From positions 2,184,394 through 2,248,393 of the forward strand of contig OY282377.1 in the NCBI GenBank assembly GCA_958295785.1: DNA of 64,000 nucleotides, written 5' to 3'. This stretch comes from an uncultured Latescibacterota bacterium. GTDB lineage: Bacteria > Latescibacterota > UBA2968. This document shows, piece after piece, positions 18,584-28,463 of this stretch; within the stretch, counting starts at the first letter, position 1; every line of letters starts with the position of its first letter. The position numbers and the translations under genes are program-made. The notes beneath the pieces were generated by a model that worked only from the letters and a program-made list of their open reading frames with translations, was not told the origin of the DNA and ran no database searches.

Positions 18584-18645
18584 AGGTGCGCTACCCCCGT
18601 GCTCGCCCGTAGTATGTGTAGGTGCGATGCCCCCGTGCCCGCCCG
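18584..18645. repeat. Rep-C, tandem pair
   Basis: Two Rep-C units, GTAGGTGCGCTACCCCCGTG and GTAGGTGCGATGCCCCCGTG, each followed by GCCCG, between the protease remnant and IS110. The upstream stretch 18505-18560 contains GCGGATNN low-complexity intergenic repeats. Confidence 0.6.
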
Positions 18646-18682
18646 AAAAGGCAAGAGACAAGAAAAGATACTCTCTTAAAGG

Positions 18683-19691
18683 TCAAGGGGTTTGAGAGGT
18701 GATGCGATAGAATTTTTCGCCCTCAAAATCTTGGTCGTGCCGCAACATCCCCCAGATCGAATGGAGCACCTTTCGCATCACGGCAACGATGGCTTGTAAG
18801 GGCTTTTTGCCTCTGGCAATGAGTTTGTCATAGAAGGCTTTGACATGGACTTCATGCCTGCAGGCCACCCACGCAGGCATATAGAGGGCATGTCGGAGAT
18901 ACTTATTCCCGGTTTTTGAGATGCGTCTGGGCGGATTTGCTGTGCCCGATTGTTTCGGTTTTGGGTCAAGCCCTGCGTGTGCGACCCATTGGGACGGTTT
19001 CATATCTTGTGGCAGGCGTGCCAGTTCGGCCAAGATCCGCAAGGCACTGGTTTGTGCGATACCCCGGACAGAGCAGAGGCGTTGATAAGCGCGCTTGAGG
19101 GTCAAGTCCTGCTCGACCAAGTCAAGGGTTTGGGCTTGCAGGTACTGGATTCGGCGTTTGAGGTGTCGAATATGCCCCTGAATATCGCGTGCGATGAGGT
19201 GTGTGCTGCGGATGGGGTAGCCCTGTGCGTGGGCTCGGTTGCGCTCGCGGATGATCGCTTGTTTGAGTTGCTCCATCCGGCGTGTCAGGGCTTGCCGTTG
19301 CAGGACATGCTCGCTCGGGGGGTGCCAAGCCACAAAGGGCATGCCGCTGGGCATAATCGAGGATCAACAGCGCATCCATCGCGTCTGTCTTCGCCCGTTG
19401 CATGCGGGCTTGCGCGTCATTGTGCATCGCTTTGGGATTGACGACCATGACGTGCGTGCGGCGATGATGATGCAAGGCCAAAGCCACCTCCAGGCGATAA
19501 AGCCCGGTGGCTTCGAGGCAGACACAGACCGTCCGTCCGCCCTTGGTGAGCCACTTCAGCAAACGCTTGTGTGCCTGGGGATCGTTGTCAAAGGTCGCTT
19601 GCTTGACGGCTTGCCCAGCACTTGACAGGGCAACGCGCAACGCACGGGCACGGACATCAATGCCTGCAAAAGAGGGGTGGGATTTCGACAT
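18683..19691 (-). pseudogene. IS110 transposase (DEDD recombinase), frameshifted
   Basis: The start at ATG 19691 is 5 nt after AGGAGG. The RuvC-like N-terminal domain is present (FAGIDVRARALRVALS; CLEATGLYRLEVALAL; KTDAMDALLILDYAQR). The frame then shifts near 19343, where the sequence suggests one extra base, and continues from MPFVAWHPPSEH into the Tnp_20 domain (LCSVRGIAQTSALRIL; HAGLDPKPKQSGTA; ISKTGNKYLRHALY). Together they give a normal-length IS110 transposase of about 330 aa. Either the element is dead or the base is a sequencing error. Confidence 0.85.
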
Positions 19692-19960
19692 CGTGGCCTC
19701 CTGTGATGAGGGGGTGCTAAGGGATACGGTCTTCGCTCGAGTCCCGACCTTTTCACGCCAAGCCTACCGACCTTGTCTATGCAGCCTCAATGGACTTAGA
19801 TACTCTTCGGTATCGACCCGGCGGTCGGGGGGCCTATCTTTTCTACAAGGTCATCGCCTTCAAGGAGGATCGGCCTTCCCCGAGCCGGGCATTAAGATGC
19901 CTTGTCTCGATACGACGGTGCAACACCTAATTAACCCTTTCTCGCAAGATACAAGGAGGG
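19692..19960 (-). ncRNA. candidate IS110 bridge RNA region
   Basis: A 270-nt non-coding region immediately 5' of the IS110 transposase, rich in short inverted repeats (for example CCCCCCGACCGCCGGGTCG on the minus strand). In characterised IS110-group elements this position encodes the bridge RNA with target- and donor-binding loops. Loops were not assigned here; the call rests on position and non-coding character. Confidence 0.4.
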
Positions 19961-20033
19961 GTCATCCTTTCGTCTTAAAACATCTTCTGAAGAGATTTCA
20001 TCACTCATCACGCGCCACTCCAAAGGATTCTAT

Positions 20034-21488
20034 ATGCGTAATATCCTATTCATTCTCACCGACCAGTGGCCTGCATGGGCATTTGGGTTTCGCGGTGCGG
20101 ATATTCCCACGCCGAATGTGGATCGGCTGGCGGCTGAGGGCACGGTCTTTACCAATGCGTTCACGTCTTGCCCGCTTTGCACGCCGGCGCGGGGCACGCT
20201 GCTCACGGCGCAATGGCCGCATCAAAATGGCGTTTACGACAACCAATCCGTGGGCTATTCGCTTCAGGAATCCATGCCGCTGGATCAAAAGACGTGGATC
20301 GACGAAGCCGTGCGCTTGGGCTATCGCGTGGGTTATTACGGCAAGTGGCACCTGGGGCACATCAACCCGGAAAAGCGCGGCGCGCATGGCTTTGATCCCA
20401 ATGTCGAAATCCATTCAAAACCCTACGACCCGCAAACGAGCGACCACACCTACGAGAAAACCGTCGCCCAATACGCTGCACAAACCGCGCGACTCATCGA
20501 GGGCCGCGCGCCGTTTTGGGGGGATTCGCCGCAACAAAAGGAGCATATCCAGCCGTTCCCCATCATGAAGCGCGGCGTGGAATTTCTCGAAGCCTGGGCG
20601 CGGGGCGATCAAAACGAGCCCTTCTTTCTCACGGTATCTTCTGCGCCGCCCCATTTCCCGCATCACTTGCCCGCAGAATACGTCAAACTGGCCCGTGACC
20701 TCCGCACGCGCGTCGTTCTTCCGGCAAACCTGCGCGACAACTGCGCGGGCCGCCCGTGGTTTCACGCGACGCCGTGGTGGGGGTGCATGGACACCTCGCC
20801 CCTCGATGACGAAGAATGGAAAACCGCGATAGCCTATTCCCACGCGCACATCGCGCTAGTCGATGAAGCCATTGGGCGCGTGCTCGACGCCATAGACCGC
20901 CTCGACCTTGCGGATTCGACGACCGTTGTTTTCGCGTCTGACCACGGCGACATGGAAGGCGCGCACAATCGGTTTGACAAAGGCGCGTATTTTTACGAGG
21001 AGGTCTGGCGCGTGCCGCTCATCATCCGCACGCCCGAGGCAATGCCCGCGACCCAAGATGCTTTTGTCTCGTTGCTCGACATTGGCGAGACCCTGTTTTC
21101 GCTTATTAGGGCCGAAGTTGACCAACCGCGCATGGGGCGCGATCTCACTCCTCTATTCGGCGTGAACACGCGCCCGCCCGGCTGGGCACAAGTGGCTTAC
21201 GGCGTTTATTATTCCTACAACGGGTACAGCTTTGAAGTGCGTGCGATTCGCAACGCGCGGTACAAGTACGCGTGGAACCCGCAAGCCATTGACGAATTTT
21301 ACGACCTCCAGACCGATCCACACGAAATGAAAAATCTCAGCGGACAACCGCAGATCACCGCCGCAGAAAACGACCTGCGCGATCAACTCATGGCGTGGCT
21401 ATGCGGCATTGGCGACGATCTGCCCGCCCGCCTCGACCAACTTCCGCCCGCCGGTACCATCCTCGCAACAGGCGAACAGGGGCCATAA
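20034..21488 (+). CDS. sulfatase (alkaline phosphatase superfamily)
   Basis: A 484-aa sulfatase. The N-terminus MRNILFILTDQWPAW carries a metal-binding Asp. The signature CTPARG (Cys about 49) is the C-x-P-x-R site that is oxidised to formylglycine in type I sulfatases. GYYGKWHLGH and VVFASDHGDMEG supply further active-site residues. AAAGGA precedes the ATG. There is no obvious signal peptide, so action on imported oligosaccharides is possible. The stop is 1 bp before the GH2 gene, so the two are one operon and probably act on the same sulfated glycan. Confidence 0.92.
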   Translation: MRNILFILTDQWPAWAFGFRGADIPTPNVDRLAAEGTVFTNAFTSCPLCTPARGTLLTAQWPHQNGVYDNQSVGYSLQESMPLDQKTWIDEAVRLGYRVGYYGKWHLGHINPEKRGAHGFDPNVEIHSKPYDPQTSDHTYEKTVAQYAAQTARLIEGRAPFWGDSPQQKEHIQPFPIMKRGVEFLEAWARGDQNEPFFLTVSSAPPHFPHHLPAEYVKLARDLRTRVVLPANLRDNCAGRPWFHATPWWGCMDTSPLDDEEWKTAIAYSHAHIALVDEAIGRVLDAIDRLDLADSTTVVFASDHGDMEGAHNRFDKGAYFYEEVWRVPLIIRTPEAMPATQDAFVSLLDIGETLFSLIRAEVDQPRMGRDLTPLFGVNTRPPGWAQVAYGVYYSYNGYSFEVRAIRNARYKYAWNPQAIDEFYDLQTDPHEMKNLSGQPQITAAENDLRDQLMAWLCGIGDDLPARLDQLPPAGTILATGEQGP

Positions 21489-21489
21489 C

Positions 21490-24312
21490 ATGAAACAAAT
21501 TCTCTCGCTCGACGGCACATGGGCTGCCATCTTCGACCGCGACAACACGGGCCAGATGCACGGCTGGCAACATCGGGACCATTTTTATCGCCACGGCGAC
21601 ATTGCACAGGTCGCCGTGCCCGCGTGTCTGGAAGAGTTTGTGCGAGATTACGAAGGCGTGGCGTGGTACGGCAAGCCCTTCGCGCTTCCCCATAACTGGC
21701 GCGGCAAAACGGTTCGCATTCGCTTTGAGGCGGTCAACTATCGCGCAGAAGTCTGGGTCAATGGCGAGGCCGCTGGCGCGCACGAAGGGGGCTATACGGG
21801 TTTTGAGTTGGAAATCGGCGACTTGCTCACAGAAGGGGAAAATTTCATTGCCGTGCGCGTGATCACGCCGATCATCACCCGCGACGCGGTCATCGACGGC
21901 TTGGGCCGCGACCACATGCCGCACTGGCGCGGGGCTATCGCAGGGGGCATGTGGCAACCCGTGTCCCTCATCGCCACCGGCGCAATTTTTGTCGAAGATG
22001 CGTTTGTCACCCCCGACATCGCCACCGGCGACGCGACCATTGCCAGCACATTTCAAAACCGGGATACGCGCATCCAAACCGCCGAGGTCGAGTGGACCAT
22101 CACCCGGTTTGGCGAACACGCGCCGGTCGCTTCAACAAAGAAAACCCTGATCCTCAACCCGGGCAACACGCAACACGCAGAGACCGTCGCGGTTGAAAAC
22201 CACAAACTCTGGGATCTCGACAATCCCAATCTCTATGTGGCGACGGTCGCGGTCGCGCTTGGGCAGGTGCAATCCGACCGGGAAGAAACGCGCTTTGGCT
22301 TTCGCGCGTTCACAGCGGCGGGCAAACACTTTTACCTCAACGGCAAAAAACTCGTTCTCAAAACCGCGTTCAACGAGGCGTTTTATCCCCATTCCCTCGC
22401 CTATCCCAGAGATCGCGAATTGCTCAAAAAAGAATTTGCCCTCATCAAAGCCGGCAACATCAATACAATCCGCCCGTGGCGCAAGCCCCAGCCCAAAATC
22501 GCGTATGACCTCGCCGATGAACTGGGCATCCTCTTCGTGGGCGCGCTTCCGGTCGAGTGCATGGGCCATTGGCCGCAGATCACGCCCGATACCCGGCGGC
22601 GCATTGAAAACGAAGCCATTGAAATGGTCAAGCGCGACCGCAACCATCCCTGTATTGCGATATGGGAAATGTTCAACGAAATCCTCCGCGACGGTCTCAA
22701 ACGCCTCAAACACAGCGTCTCTCTCAAAGTGCGCGATCTGGATCCCACGCGCATGATCATCGACGAGGCCGGCGGTTTTGCCGGCGGGTGCAGCGTTTAT
22801 CTGCCCGGCTCTTGTGAACCGACCCCCATCAACGATGTCCACAACTATCCGGGCGCGCCCATGGCGCAGGAAAGTTACGACAACCTGCTCGCGCTGGGCA
22901 AGACCGAGGCCGAACGCAAACGCCAGGGCCTAAACCTCGCCCAATTTACCAACAGCAAAATTCAACCGGGTTTGCTGACCAATATTTCAGAACTCGGTTA
23001 CGGCAGCATCCCGGATCTCGAGGCCAATTTTGAACAGTACCAAAAAGAAGGCAATCCGATCACCCCGGATTACCGCATGCACGAGCGTTTGTACCGTTCC
23101 TATCTCTCGGTCTTTTCCGAAACCGGCGCGGATCGGATCTTTCCCGATTTTCGCGCTTTTGTCGAAGCCTGTCAGGATGTTCACGCCACCGGCAACAAAC
23201 TCATGGCCGAAGCCTGTCGGATCAATCCCGATATTGCGGGCATTGGCATCCACGCGCTCAACGATGGCGACTGGGTGCTCGGCGCGGGGCTGATCGACAA
23301 TTTCCGCAATCCCAAAAAGCCCTATTACGCCATCAAAGACGTGTTCGCGGACCACTACATCGCGATCCGCCCGAGCGCGCAAAATGCGTATGCCGGCGAC
23401 CGCGTGCAAATTCTGCTCACGTCTGTCAATGATCGAGAAGCCGTGCGGGGAACCCTCTCGCTTCGCGCAACCGATGGCGATGGACAAACGCGGTTGGACA
23501 TCAGCGAACAGATAACCGCGCCCCACGGCATTGTCGATTTGGGCACTTACGACCTCGACACCGGCACCTCGGCGGGCAAATGCGATATTGAACTCGCCTT
23601 CGCATCTGCCGATGCCCTTCCGGTGCAAAACCAGTCCAGCATTTATGTCTTGGACAAAATCAACGCGCCTGACGTGTCCTTCGCGCTGATCGACATGAAC
23701 GGCGCATTGGGCCGGTATTTGCCCCACGCGATGGCCTTTTCGGCCCAAACGCCCGTTGAACAGCGCGTTTTGGTCAATCTCAACGGGTGGAACGGGCGCC
23801 CCGATGCGCGATTTCGGGCACTCGCCGCATGGGTGGCGCGCGGCGGCAATGCCCTATTCCTCAACTTGCCGCCACAGCCCTTTCTCAAAATGAGAGAACG
23901 CGACGGGCGCATGTATCGCTTTGTCGAAAAAGACACCCTCCTCCCCTTCGCGCTCGCGCTCTACTCCGGCAAAGGGCTGTGGACGCCGTGTAGCCATGTG
24001 GTCAAAGATCATCCGTTTTACGACGGCCTGCCCGCCAACTGCCTGATGGGACAGGAATACCGCGACGTCGTTTCCCGATGGTCTATCGTCGAACCCAAGA
24101 GCGACTGGATCTGCGGCAACATCACCTACGATTGGTACGCGGGCCTCAAGCACAAACAAAACTACCTCGGCGTGACCGCCGCGTTCCACGGCGCAAACCT
24201 GACGGAGATCGCGCATGGGCAGGGCGCGTACATCCTCTGCACGCATCGCATTGTGGAAAACTTGGGCAATGACCCGGTGGCAGACCGCCTGTTCAGCAAC
24301 TTGCTTCGGTGA
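21490..24312 (+). CDS. glycoside hydrolase family 2 protein
   Basis: A 940-aa GH2 enzyme. ATG 21490 starts 1 bp after the sulfatase stop; MKQILSLDGTW is a typical GH2 N-terminus. The sugar-binding domain (residues 1-180) is followed by an Ig-like domain and the TIM barrel. The acid/base Glu lies in NHPCIAIWEMFNEILRD (about 398) and the probable nucleophile in ISELGYGS (about 501). The C-terminal 250 residues include a segment, LAAWVARGGNALFLNLPP, that looks like a glutamine-amidotransferase-type fold. Members cleave beta-galactosides, beta-mannosides or beta-glucuronides; the neighbouring CE15-like esterase makes a uronide plausible. Confidence 0.88.
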   Translation: MKQILSLDGTWAAIFDRDNTGQMHGWQHRDHFYRHGDIAQVAVPACLEEFVRDYEGVAWYGKPFALPHNWRGKTVRIRFEAVNYRAEVWVNGEAAGAHEGGYTGFELEIGDLLTEGENFIAVRVITPIITRDAVIDGLGRDHMPHWRGAIAGGMWQPVSLIATGAIFVEDAFVTPDIATGDATIASTFQNRDTRIQTAEVEWTITRFGEHAPVASTKKTLILNPGNTQHAETVAVENHKLWDLDNPNLYVATVAVALGQVQSDREETRFGFRAFTAAGKHFYLNGKKLVLKTAFNEAFYPHSLAYPRDRELLKKEFALIKAGNINTIRPWRKPQPKIAYDLADELGILFVGALPVECMGHWPQITPDTRRRIENEAIEMVKRDRNHPCIAIWEMFNEILRDGLKRLKHSVSLKVRDLDPTRMIIDEAGGFAGGCSVYLPGSCEPTPINDVHNYPGAPMAQESYDNLLALGKTEAERKRQGLNLAQFTNSKIQPGLLTNISELGYGSIPDLEANFEQYQKEGNPITPDYRMHERLYRSYLSVFSETGADRIFPDFRAFVEACQDVHATGNKLMAEACRINPDIAGIGIHALNDGDWVLGAGLIDNFRNPKKPYYAIKDVFADHYIAIRPSAQNAYAGDRVQILLTSVNDREAVRGTLSLRATDGDGQTRLDISEQITAPHGIVDLGTYDLDTGTSAGKCDIELAFASADALPVQNQSSIYVLDKINAPDVSFALIDMNGALGRYLPHAMAFSAQTPVEQRVLVNLNGWNGRPDARFRALAAWVARGGNALFLNLPPQPFLKMRERDGRMYRFVEKDTLLPFALALYSGKGLWTPCSHVVKDHPFYDGLPANCLMGQEYRDVVSRWSIVEPKSDWICGNITYDWYAGLKHKQNYLGVTAAFHGANLTEIAHGQGAYILCTHRIVENLGNDPVADRLFSNLLR

Positions 24313-24316
24313 AGGG

Positions 24317-25489
24317 CTAGGCCCTTTTGTGCCCATGCTCATCCGCAAAATCCATGTACCGATCCCAATCGTAGTCCGTCACGTCGTGCCCGCCCGCGCG
24401 GATGTGATACCCGATGCGACTCGTCACCGGTTCGTGAACAGGCGGCATATTCTCGGCATTTAGGCCATCTGTTCCCAACAGGCGATACACGGGATCCGCG
24501 TGTTTCGCGCCCAAAAACTCGCCTTTTGGATCTGCCCAGCGATCGCGTTCTGCACTCGCCACATAAACCGGGCGAGGAGCCATCAGGGCAATGAGCTGAT
24601 GCTGGTCGATGGGCAAAGCATCTTCGCGCTCATTGTACTGCTTGAAATGGTCGCAAAACCAATGGGGAAAACGGGTGTTGATGCGCCCGACGGTTTCGCC
24701 ATATCGTCGGCGGGAAAGGGCCGCGCCACCGCACCCCGAATTGTTTGAAATCACGAGGGCAAAGCGTTCATCTCGCGCGCCTGCCCACAGCGCGGTCTTG
24801 CCCAACCGCGAATGCCCCATCGCGGCGACCCGCGTGTGATCTATCGCCTCGTCGGCGACAAAATAATCCATCGCCCGAATCAATCCCCATGCCCACGCGC
24901 CGATAGTTCCCCAGGCGTCGCCCGCGTTTTGCCTCTCAAAAAGCGCGTGAACGCCATTTTGAAACCCATCGTCGCAATCCGGATCCAAATCGCCGCAATA
25001 AATCGTGCCCAGACCATACCCCCGCGCCAAAACGCGCGTCACAGGCCACCGGCTCGCCGCCTGCCCTCGCGCCGCGTTCGCCGCCCGATCATTGAGGGTA
25101 ATTTCGGGATCGGGATGGGTGGTGTGGTTGCCATTAAAATTCAACCCGACAAACAAAGGCGCGGGGCCGTCGGCGTCTTTTGGCAGATGAATCAAAATAT
25201 CCATCCAAGGGGCTTCGGCACCTGCCGCAAAGTGAACGCGAACTTCCCGCCGCACCGCTGTTCCCTCCAATGCGCGGTCATTCACATACCGCGTCTCAAA
25301 ATGCATGCCCGCCGTAGCCGCGGGCATTTTGCCATACATGTGCGTTTCAAATAAGGACAAAATCTCAGCCCGCCGCTTGTGCCACCTCGCCGCGTTTTGA
25401 ACCGCTGTGCCATCTTCAAAAACCAACGGATCGGGCAAGGTGTAATCGGGGACTTTGTCTTCATCGTAATTGGCGACAAATTCGGCCAT
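24317..25489 (-). CDS. alpha/beta-hydrolase, CE15 glucuronoyl esterase-like
   Basis: A 390-aa alpha/beta hydrolase. The nucleophile motif is GHSRLGK (Ser about 226), matching the G-x-S-R-x-G-K signature of CE15 glucuronoyl methylesterases, followed by [13 protein letters not shown]. The catalytic His is probably in [15 protein letters not shown] near the C-terminus. CE15 enzymes split esters between glucuronic acid and lignin or alcohols. It has no signal peptide. It is convergent with the sulfatase-GH2 pair, 4 bp apart at the stops, and probably shares the same polysaccharide theme. Confidence 0.8.
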   Translation of the reverse strand: MAEFVANYDEDKVPDYTLPDPLVFEDGTAVQNAARWHKRRAEILSLFETHMYGKMPAATAGMHFETRYVNDRALEGTAVRREVRVHFAAGAEAPWMDILIHLPKDADGPAPLFVGLNFNGNHTTHPDPEITLNDRAANAARGQAASRWPVTRVLARGYGLGTIYCGDLDPDCDDGFQNGVHALFERQNAGDAWGTIGAWAWGLIRAMDYFVADEAIDHTRVAAMGHSRLGKTALWAGARDERFALVISNNSGCGGAALSRRRYGETVGRINTRFPHWFCDHFKQYNEREDALPIDQHQLIALMAPRPVYVASAERDRWADPKGEFLGAKHADPVYRLLGTDGLNAENMPPVHEPVTSRIGYHIRAGGHDVTDYDWDRYMDFADEHGHKRA

Positions 25490-25543
25490 GGTGTCTCCTT
25501 TTGCGTTTGAAAGTGACGAATAGACGCACAGGCGTAGCCTATC

Positions 25544-26036
25544 ATACCAAACTGATTTTCTGTTGCCCTGATGTGATGCGATATGTTGCTAGCAAGAGAT
25601 CTCCCTTGACTGTCCGCAGTCATTCAAAGAAGCCATTGCAAAAATGCCATCCCAAAAGACCCTCCGATCAAGCCATCACGCACAGCGCGCAAGGCCGTCT
25701 CGCAACCCACAGCCATTTTGCAATCCACCTTGCAGGCCAACGCATGTCGTGCTGTTACAAAAGCGATTTGCGCTGTGCCAGCCTCTCGGCGCATGAGAGC
25801 GGCATTTTTGAACTGCTAAGGCAGTTGTACCCCGCTCGCCTACTTTTTTTTGCTGTTAAAAAAAAGTCGGTCGCCGCACGCCGTAGGCACAGGCGTCGCC
25901 AACTCATCAAAGGCAACAAACGTGGAGGCAGAACCAAACGCTTTAGACGAGCAACGCATGATCTCTACGGAACGTCTGTTTCTCATTCCGCCCTGATGGG
26001 AGGCAGGATACGGAAAAATAAAAATCAAATGGGTAT
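25544..26036 (-). repeat. Rep-A copy 3 (full length, 493 bp)
   Basis: A full Rep-A in inverted orientation. One end is ATACCAAACTGATTTTCTGT, and the other end read inward is AATACCCATTTGATTTTTAT, so the terminal inverted repeats are imperfect. The core contains the A/T-run hairpin around 25848-25868. No protein is supported. Confidence 0.8.
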
Positions 26037-26049
26037 TTCGTACATTCGT

Positions 26050-26298
26050 TCATCCCATTCCCTTCGTGAACACTTTGCCTTGGATGATCTTGTGCGCGGC
26101 TCGGCCGCCGTACATTTTGAACCGCGCAAATGCCCGTCCGCATTTTGGGCAGTGCATATCGCCGCGGGTATGGTCTTCGGCGATGCGATCTACAACGCAC
26201 TTCACCAATCGACCGCGCCCGCCTTTGCGGTATTTGTACAGCAGGGCTTTGCATTTCGCGCAACAGACCGAAATGGTCCGAATGTCTTTGCGTGCCAT
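26050..26298 (-). CDS. small zinc-ribbon protein
   Basis: An 82-aa basic protein. Two CxxC pairs (CAKC, residues 13-16; CPKC, residues 50-53) can bind one zinc. Between them is a conserved-looking YKYRKGGRGRLVKCVVDRI segment. I recall similar short proteins annotated as hypothetical in environmental bacteria; the role is unknown, though rRNA/tRNA or DNA binding is plausible given the charge. It starts at ATG 26298 and diverges from the DUF6785 gene. Confidence 0.7.
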   Translation of the reverse strand: MARKDIRTISVCCAKCKALLYKYRKGGRGRLVKCVVDRIAEDHTRGDMHCPKCGRAFARFKMYGGRAAHKIIQGKVFTKGMG

Positions 26299-26457
26299 GG
26301 GAAAATCGAGAGATGAGGGGGTCGCGTTTCACACATCCATACTTCGGGTGGCAACACACATGATAATCCCGCCATTGCAGATTGGCAAACACAACCATGC
26401 GTTTGACACCCCTAATCGGGCGTGGTATATTACGCGCGTTCAAATTTGGAGCACATC

Positions 26458-28440
26458 ATGGCGATAGCACAACCCAACCCCCAACCGACCCAACCGCCGC
26501 GCATCACCGGGCGATCCATCCTCCTCGGCCTGTGTACCGCAGGCGCGATGGCTTATGCACAAAACGTCCTCGAAATCGTGCTCCACGCGGGGTCCTTGGT
26601 CAAGTCGAGTTTTCCCGTCGCCCTCATTTTGGGGTTTCTCCTGTGGGGCGCGATCAACATGATCATCGCCCGCATCGCGCCGCGCGCCGTGCTCACGCGC
26701 CATGAAATGATGGTGATCTTTGCCACCATGTGGATCGTGGGCATGATGCCCGGCGTGGGTTGGATGGGCTATTTTATCGGCGCGTTGCCCGCGCCCCATT
26801 TTTTTGCGTCTCCGGAAAATCGCTGGGCAGAATTGTTTTTGGACGAATTGCCCGCTTGGGCATTTCCCGAACCCACGCCGTGGATCGTGGATCGGTTCTA
26901 TTTTGGCCTGCACACCGGCGAATACGTCCCCTGGACCGGTTGGACGCCGTCTGTCTTGTGGTGGTTTTCGGGCGTCTTGGCCTTTATGGCCGCGGGGTTT
27001 TTTGTCCTTGCAATTTTTCACCGGCAATGGGCCGATGCCGAGCGTTTGACCTATCCGCTCGTCAATTTTCCGATGGACCTCATGGACGGGTTTGGCGAAG
27101 GCCGCGCATTGCCCAAAATTTTCCGCGATCCGATCTTTTGGGCCGGCTTTGCCTGGACCGCGGGCATTATTGGGTGGAACATCATCAACTTCTGGTTTCC
27201 CAATGTGCCGCGCATCACGCTCTTTGACAGCATCAACACCAAGTCCATGACCATCGCGCAAAATTTTCCGCCCGTGTATTTGCGCGTCTTGCCTTTGGTC
27301 GTTGGCCTCGGATATTTGTGCAGCTTGGACTTGTTGTTCAGTTTCTGGTTTTTTGGCCTGCTCGCCGTGGTCAAAATGGGCGTTGTCAATCGCACGGGGT
27401 TCACGGTCGGGTTGGAAGGGCAAGTTGCCACAGGCGGCGAGATCGTCAACCTAGAAAGCCACGGCGCGATGACGGTCTTGGTCGTTTGGTCCGTGTGGAT
27501 CGCGCGGCGACATCTCGCGCATGTGGCGAAAACCGCCTGGAGGGGAGACCGCGGCGATGGCCCCATTTCCTATCGCTTCGCCATTGTCGGCCTGATCGCG
27601 TCTGTGCTGTACCTCTGTTGCTTTTTCATGGCCTTGGGCATGTCGCTTTTCCTCGCGCTCGTCCACCTGCTGTTGATGTTCATCGCCTATTTTGCGACCT
27701 CCAAATTCATCGCGGCCAGCGGGTTTGGCTATCTCTTTCCGGTGTGGATCAAGGGATCGGGCTTTGTCAACGCCATTGTCGGCACGGCCACCCTATCCAC
27801 GCGCGAAATGACCGCCATGCACTTGGTCAACAGCGGCGTGTTCTACGGCGGCGGGCGCATTCAAACCATGCAGGTCTTGCCCCATCATTTCAAAGCGATG
27901 GACGACGTGCCCGCAGAACGCGGCAAACAGTGGACCCCAGGCGTGGTCTTCATCGCGTTCACGATGGGCTTTTTCGTCTGCGCGGCCACCATTATTTACT
28001 ACTGCTATCGAGACTCCGCGCTCTTTTTGCGTTCCTGGACCCTGTGGGAAGGCCCCTTGGGCATTTTTGGCGGGATCGGACGCGCCTTGGGCGAAACGGA
28101 ACAAACGTCTTTTGACCCGCAAAAACTCGGCATCTGGTTCTTGGGCGCAGGCATCGCCGCATTGTTGGCCGGCCTGCGGACGTGGTTTCCGTGGTGGCCC
28201 CTGCACCCCTTGGGCTTGGCGTTTCAATACACCACCGGGCCGCGCTACTACGCGCTGAGCATTCTCATGGTGTGGGCGGCCAAACTCCTCATCGTCAAAT
28301 TGGGCGGCCCTCGCCTGTACGACCGCGCAAAACCCTTTTTCTACGGCACGGTGATCGGCTATTGCACGGGCATTGGGGTCGGCATGGTGATCGACCTGAT
28401 CTGGTTCCCCGGCTCCGGGCACGGGTTCCACAATTTTTAA
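26458..28440 (+). CDS. DUF6785/DUF6784-type polytopic membrane protein (paralogue 2)
   Basis: A 660-aa membrane protein starting at ATG 26458 with TGGAG upstream; an ATG at 26422 would add 12 residues. It is paralogous to 2492-4483, sharing YLCSLDLLFSFWF, VGLEGQVATG, HLLLMF, WWPLHPLGLAFQY and the C-terminal IGYCTGIGVG...DLIWFPGSGHG. It has more than ten predicted TM segments. A transporter role is likely but unproven. It is followed 23 bp later by a RecB-like nuclease gene. Confidence 0.75.
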   Translation: MAIAQPNPQPTQPPRITGRSILLGLCTAGAMAYAQNVLEIVLHAGSLVKSSFPVALILGFLLWGAINMIIARIAPRAVLTRHEMMVIFATMWIVGMMPGVGWMGYFIGALPAPHFFASPENRWAELFLDELPAWAFPEPTPWIVDRFYFGLHTGEYVPWTGWTPSVLWWFSGVLAFMAAGFFVLAIFHRQWADAERLTYPLVNFPMDLMDGFGEGRALPKIFRDPIFWAGFAWTAGIIGWNIINFWFPNVPRITLFDSINTKSMTIAQNFPPVYLRVLPLVVGLGYLCSLDLLFSFWFFGLLAVVKMGVVNRTGFTVGLEGQVATGGEIVNLESHGAMTVLVVWSVWIARRHLAHVAKTAWRGDRGDGPISYRFAIVGLIASVLYLCCFFMALGMSLFLALVHLLLMFIAYFATSKFIAASGFGYLFPVWIKGSGFVNAIVGTATLSTREMTAMHLVNSGVFYGGGRIQTMQVLPHHFKAMDDVPAERGKQWTPGVVFIAFTMGFFVCAATIIYYCYRDSALFLRSWTLWEGPLGIFGGIGRALGETEQTSFDPQKLGIWFLGAGIAALLAGLRTWFPWWPLHPLGLAFQYTTGPRYYALSILMVWAAKLLIVKLGGPRLYDRAKPFFYGTVIGYCTGIGVGMVIDLIWFPGSGHGFHNF

Positions 28441-28463
28441 GTGGTCAGCCCCCTCTAACTTTT

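Larger units (their letters stand above)
18660..20000 (-). mobile_element. IS110-family element (ends approximate)
   Basis: A DEDD-type transposase frame lies in minus orientation with only about 20 bp on its 3' side and about 300 bp of non-coding sequence on its 5' side. No terminal inverted repeats are seen, as usual for IS110. The asymmetry fits the IS110 group, in which the long left end encodes the bridge RNA. Exact ends were not determined. Confidence 0.7.

Noticed and set aside
25600-26030. Protein-coding frames inside Rep-A copies (for example MRREAGTAQ-type peptides)
   Set aside because: The same frames appear in every copy with indels and stops and on both strands; the conserved feature is the DNA repeat, not a protein.
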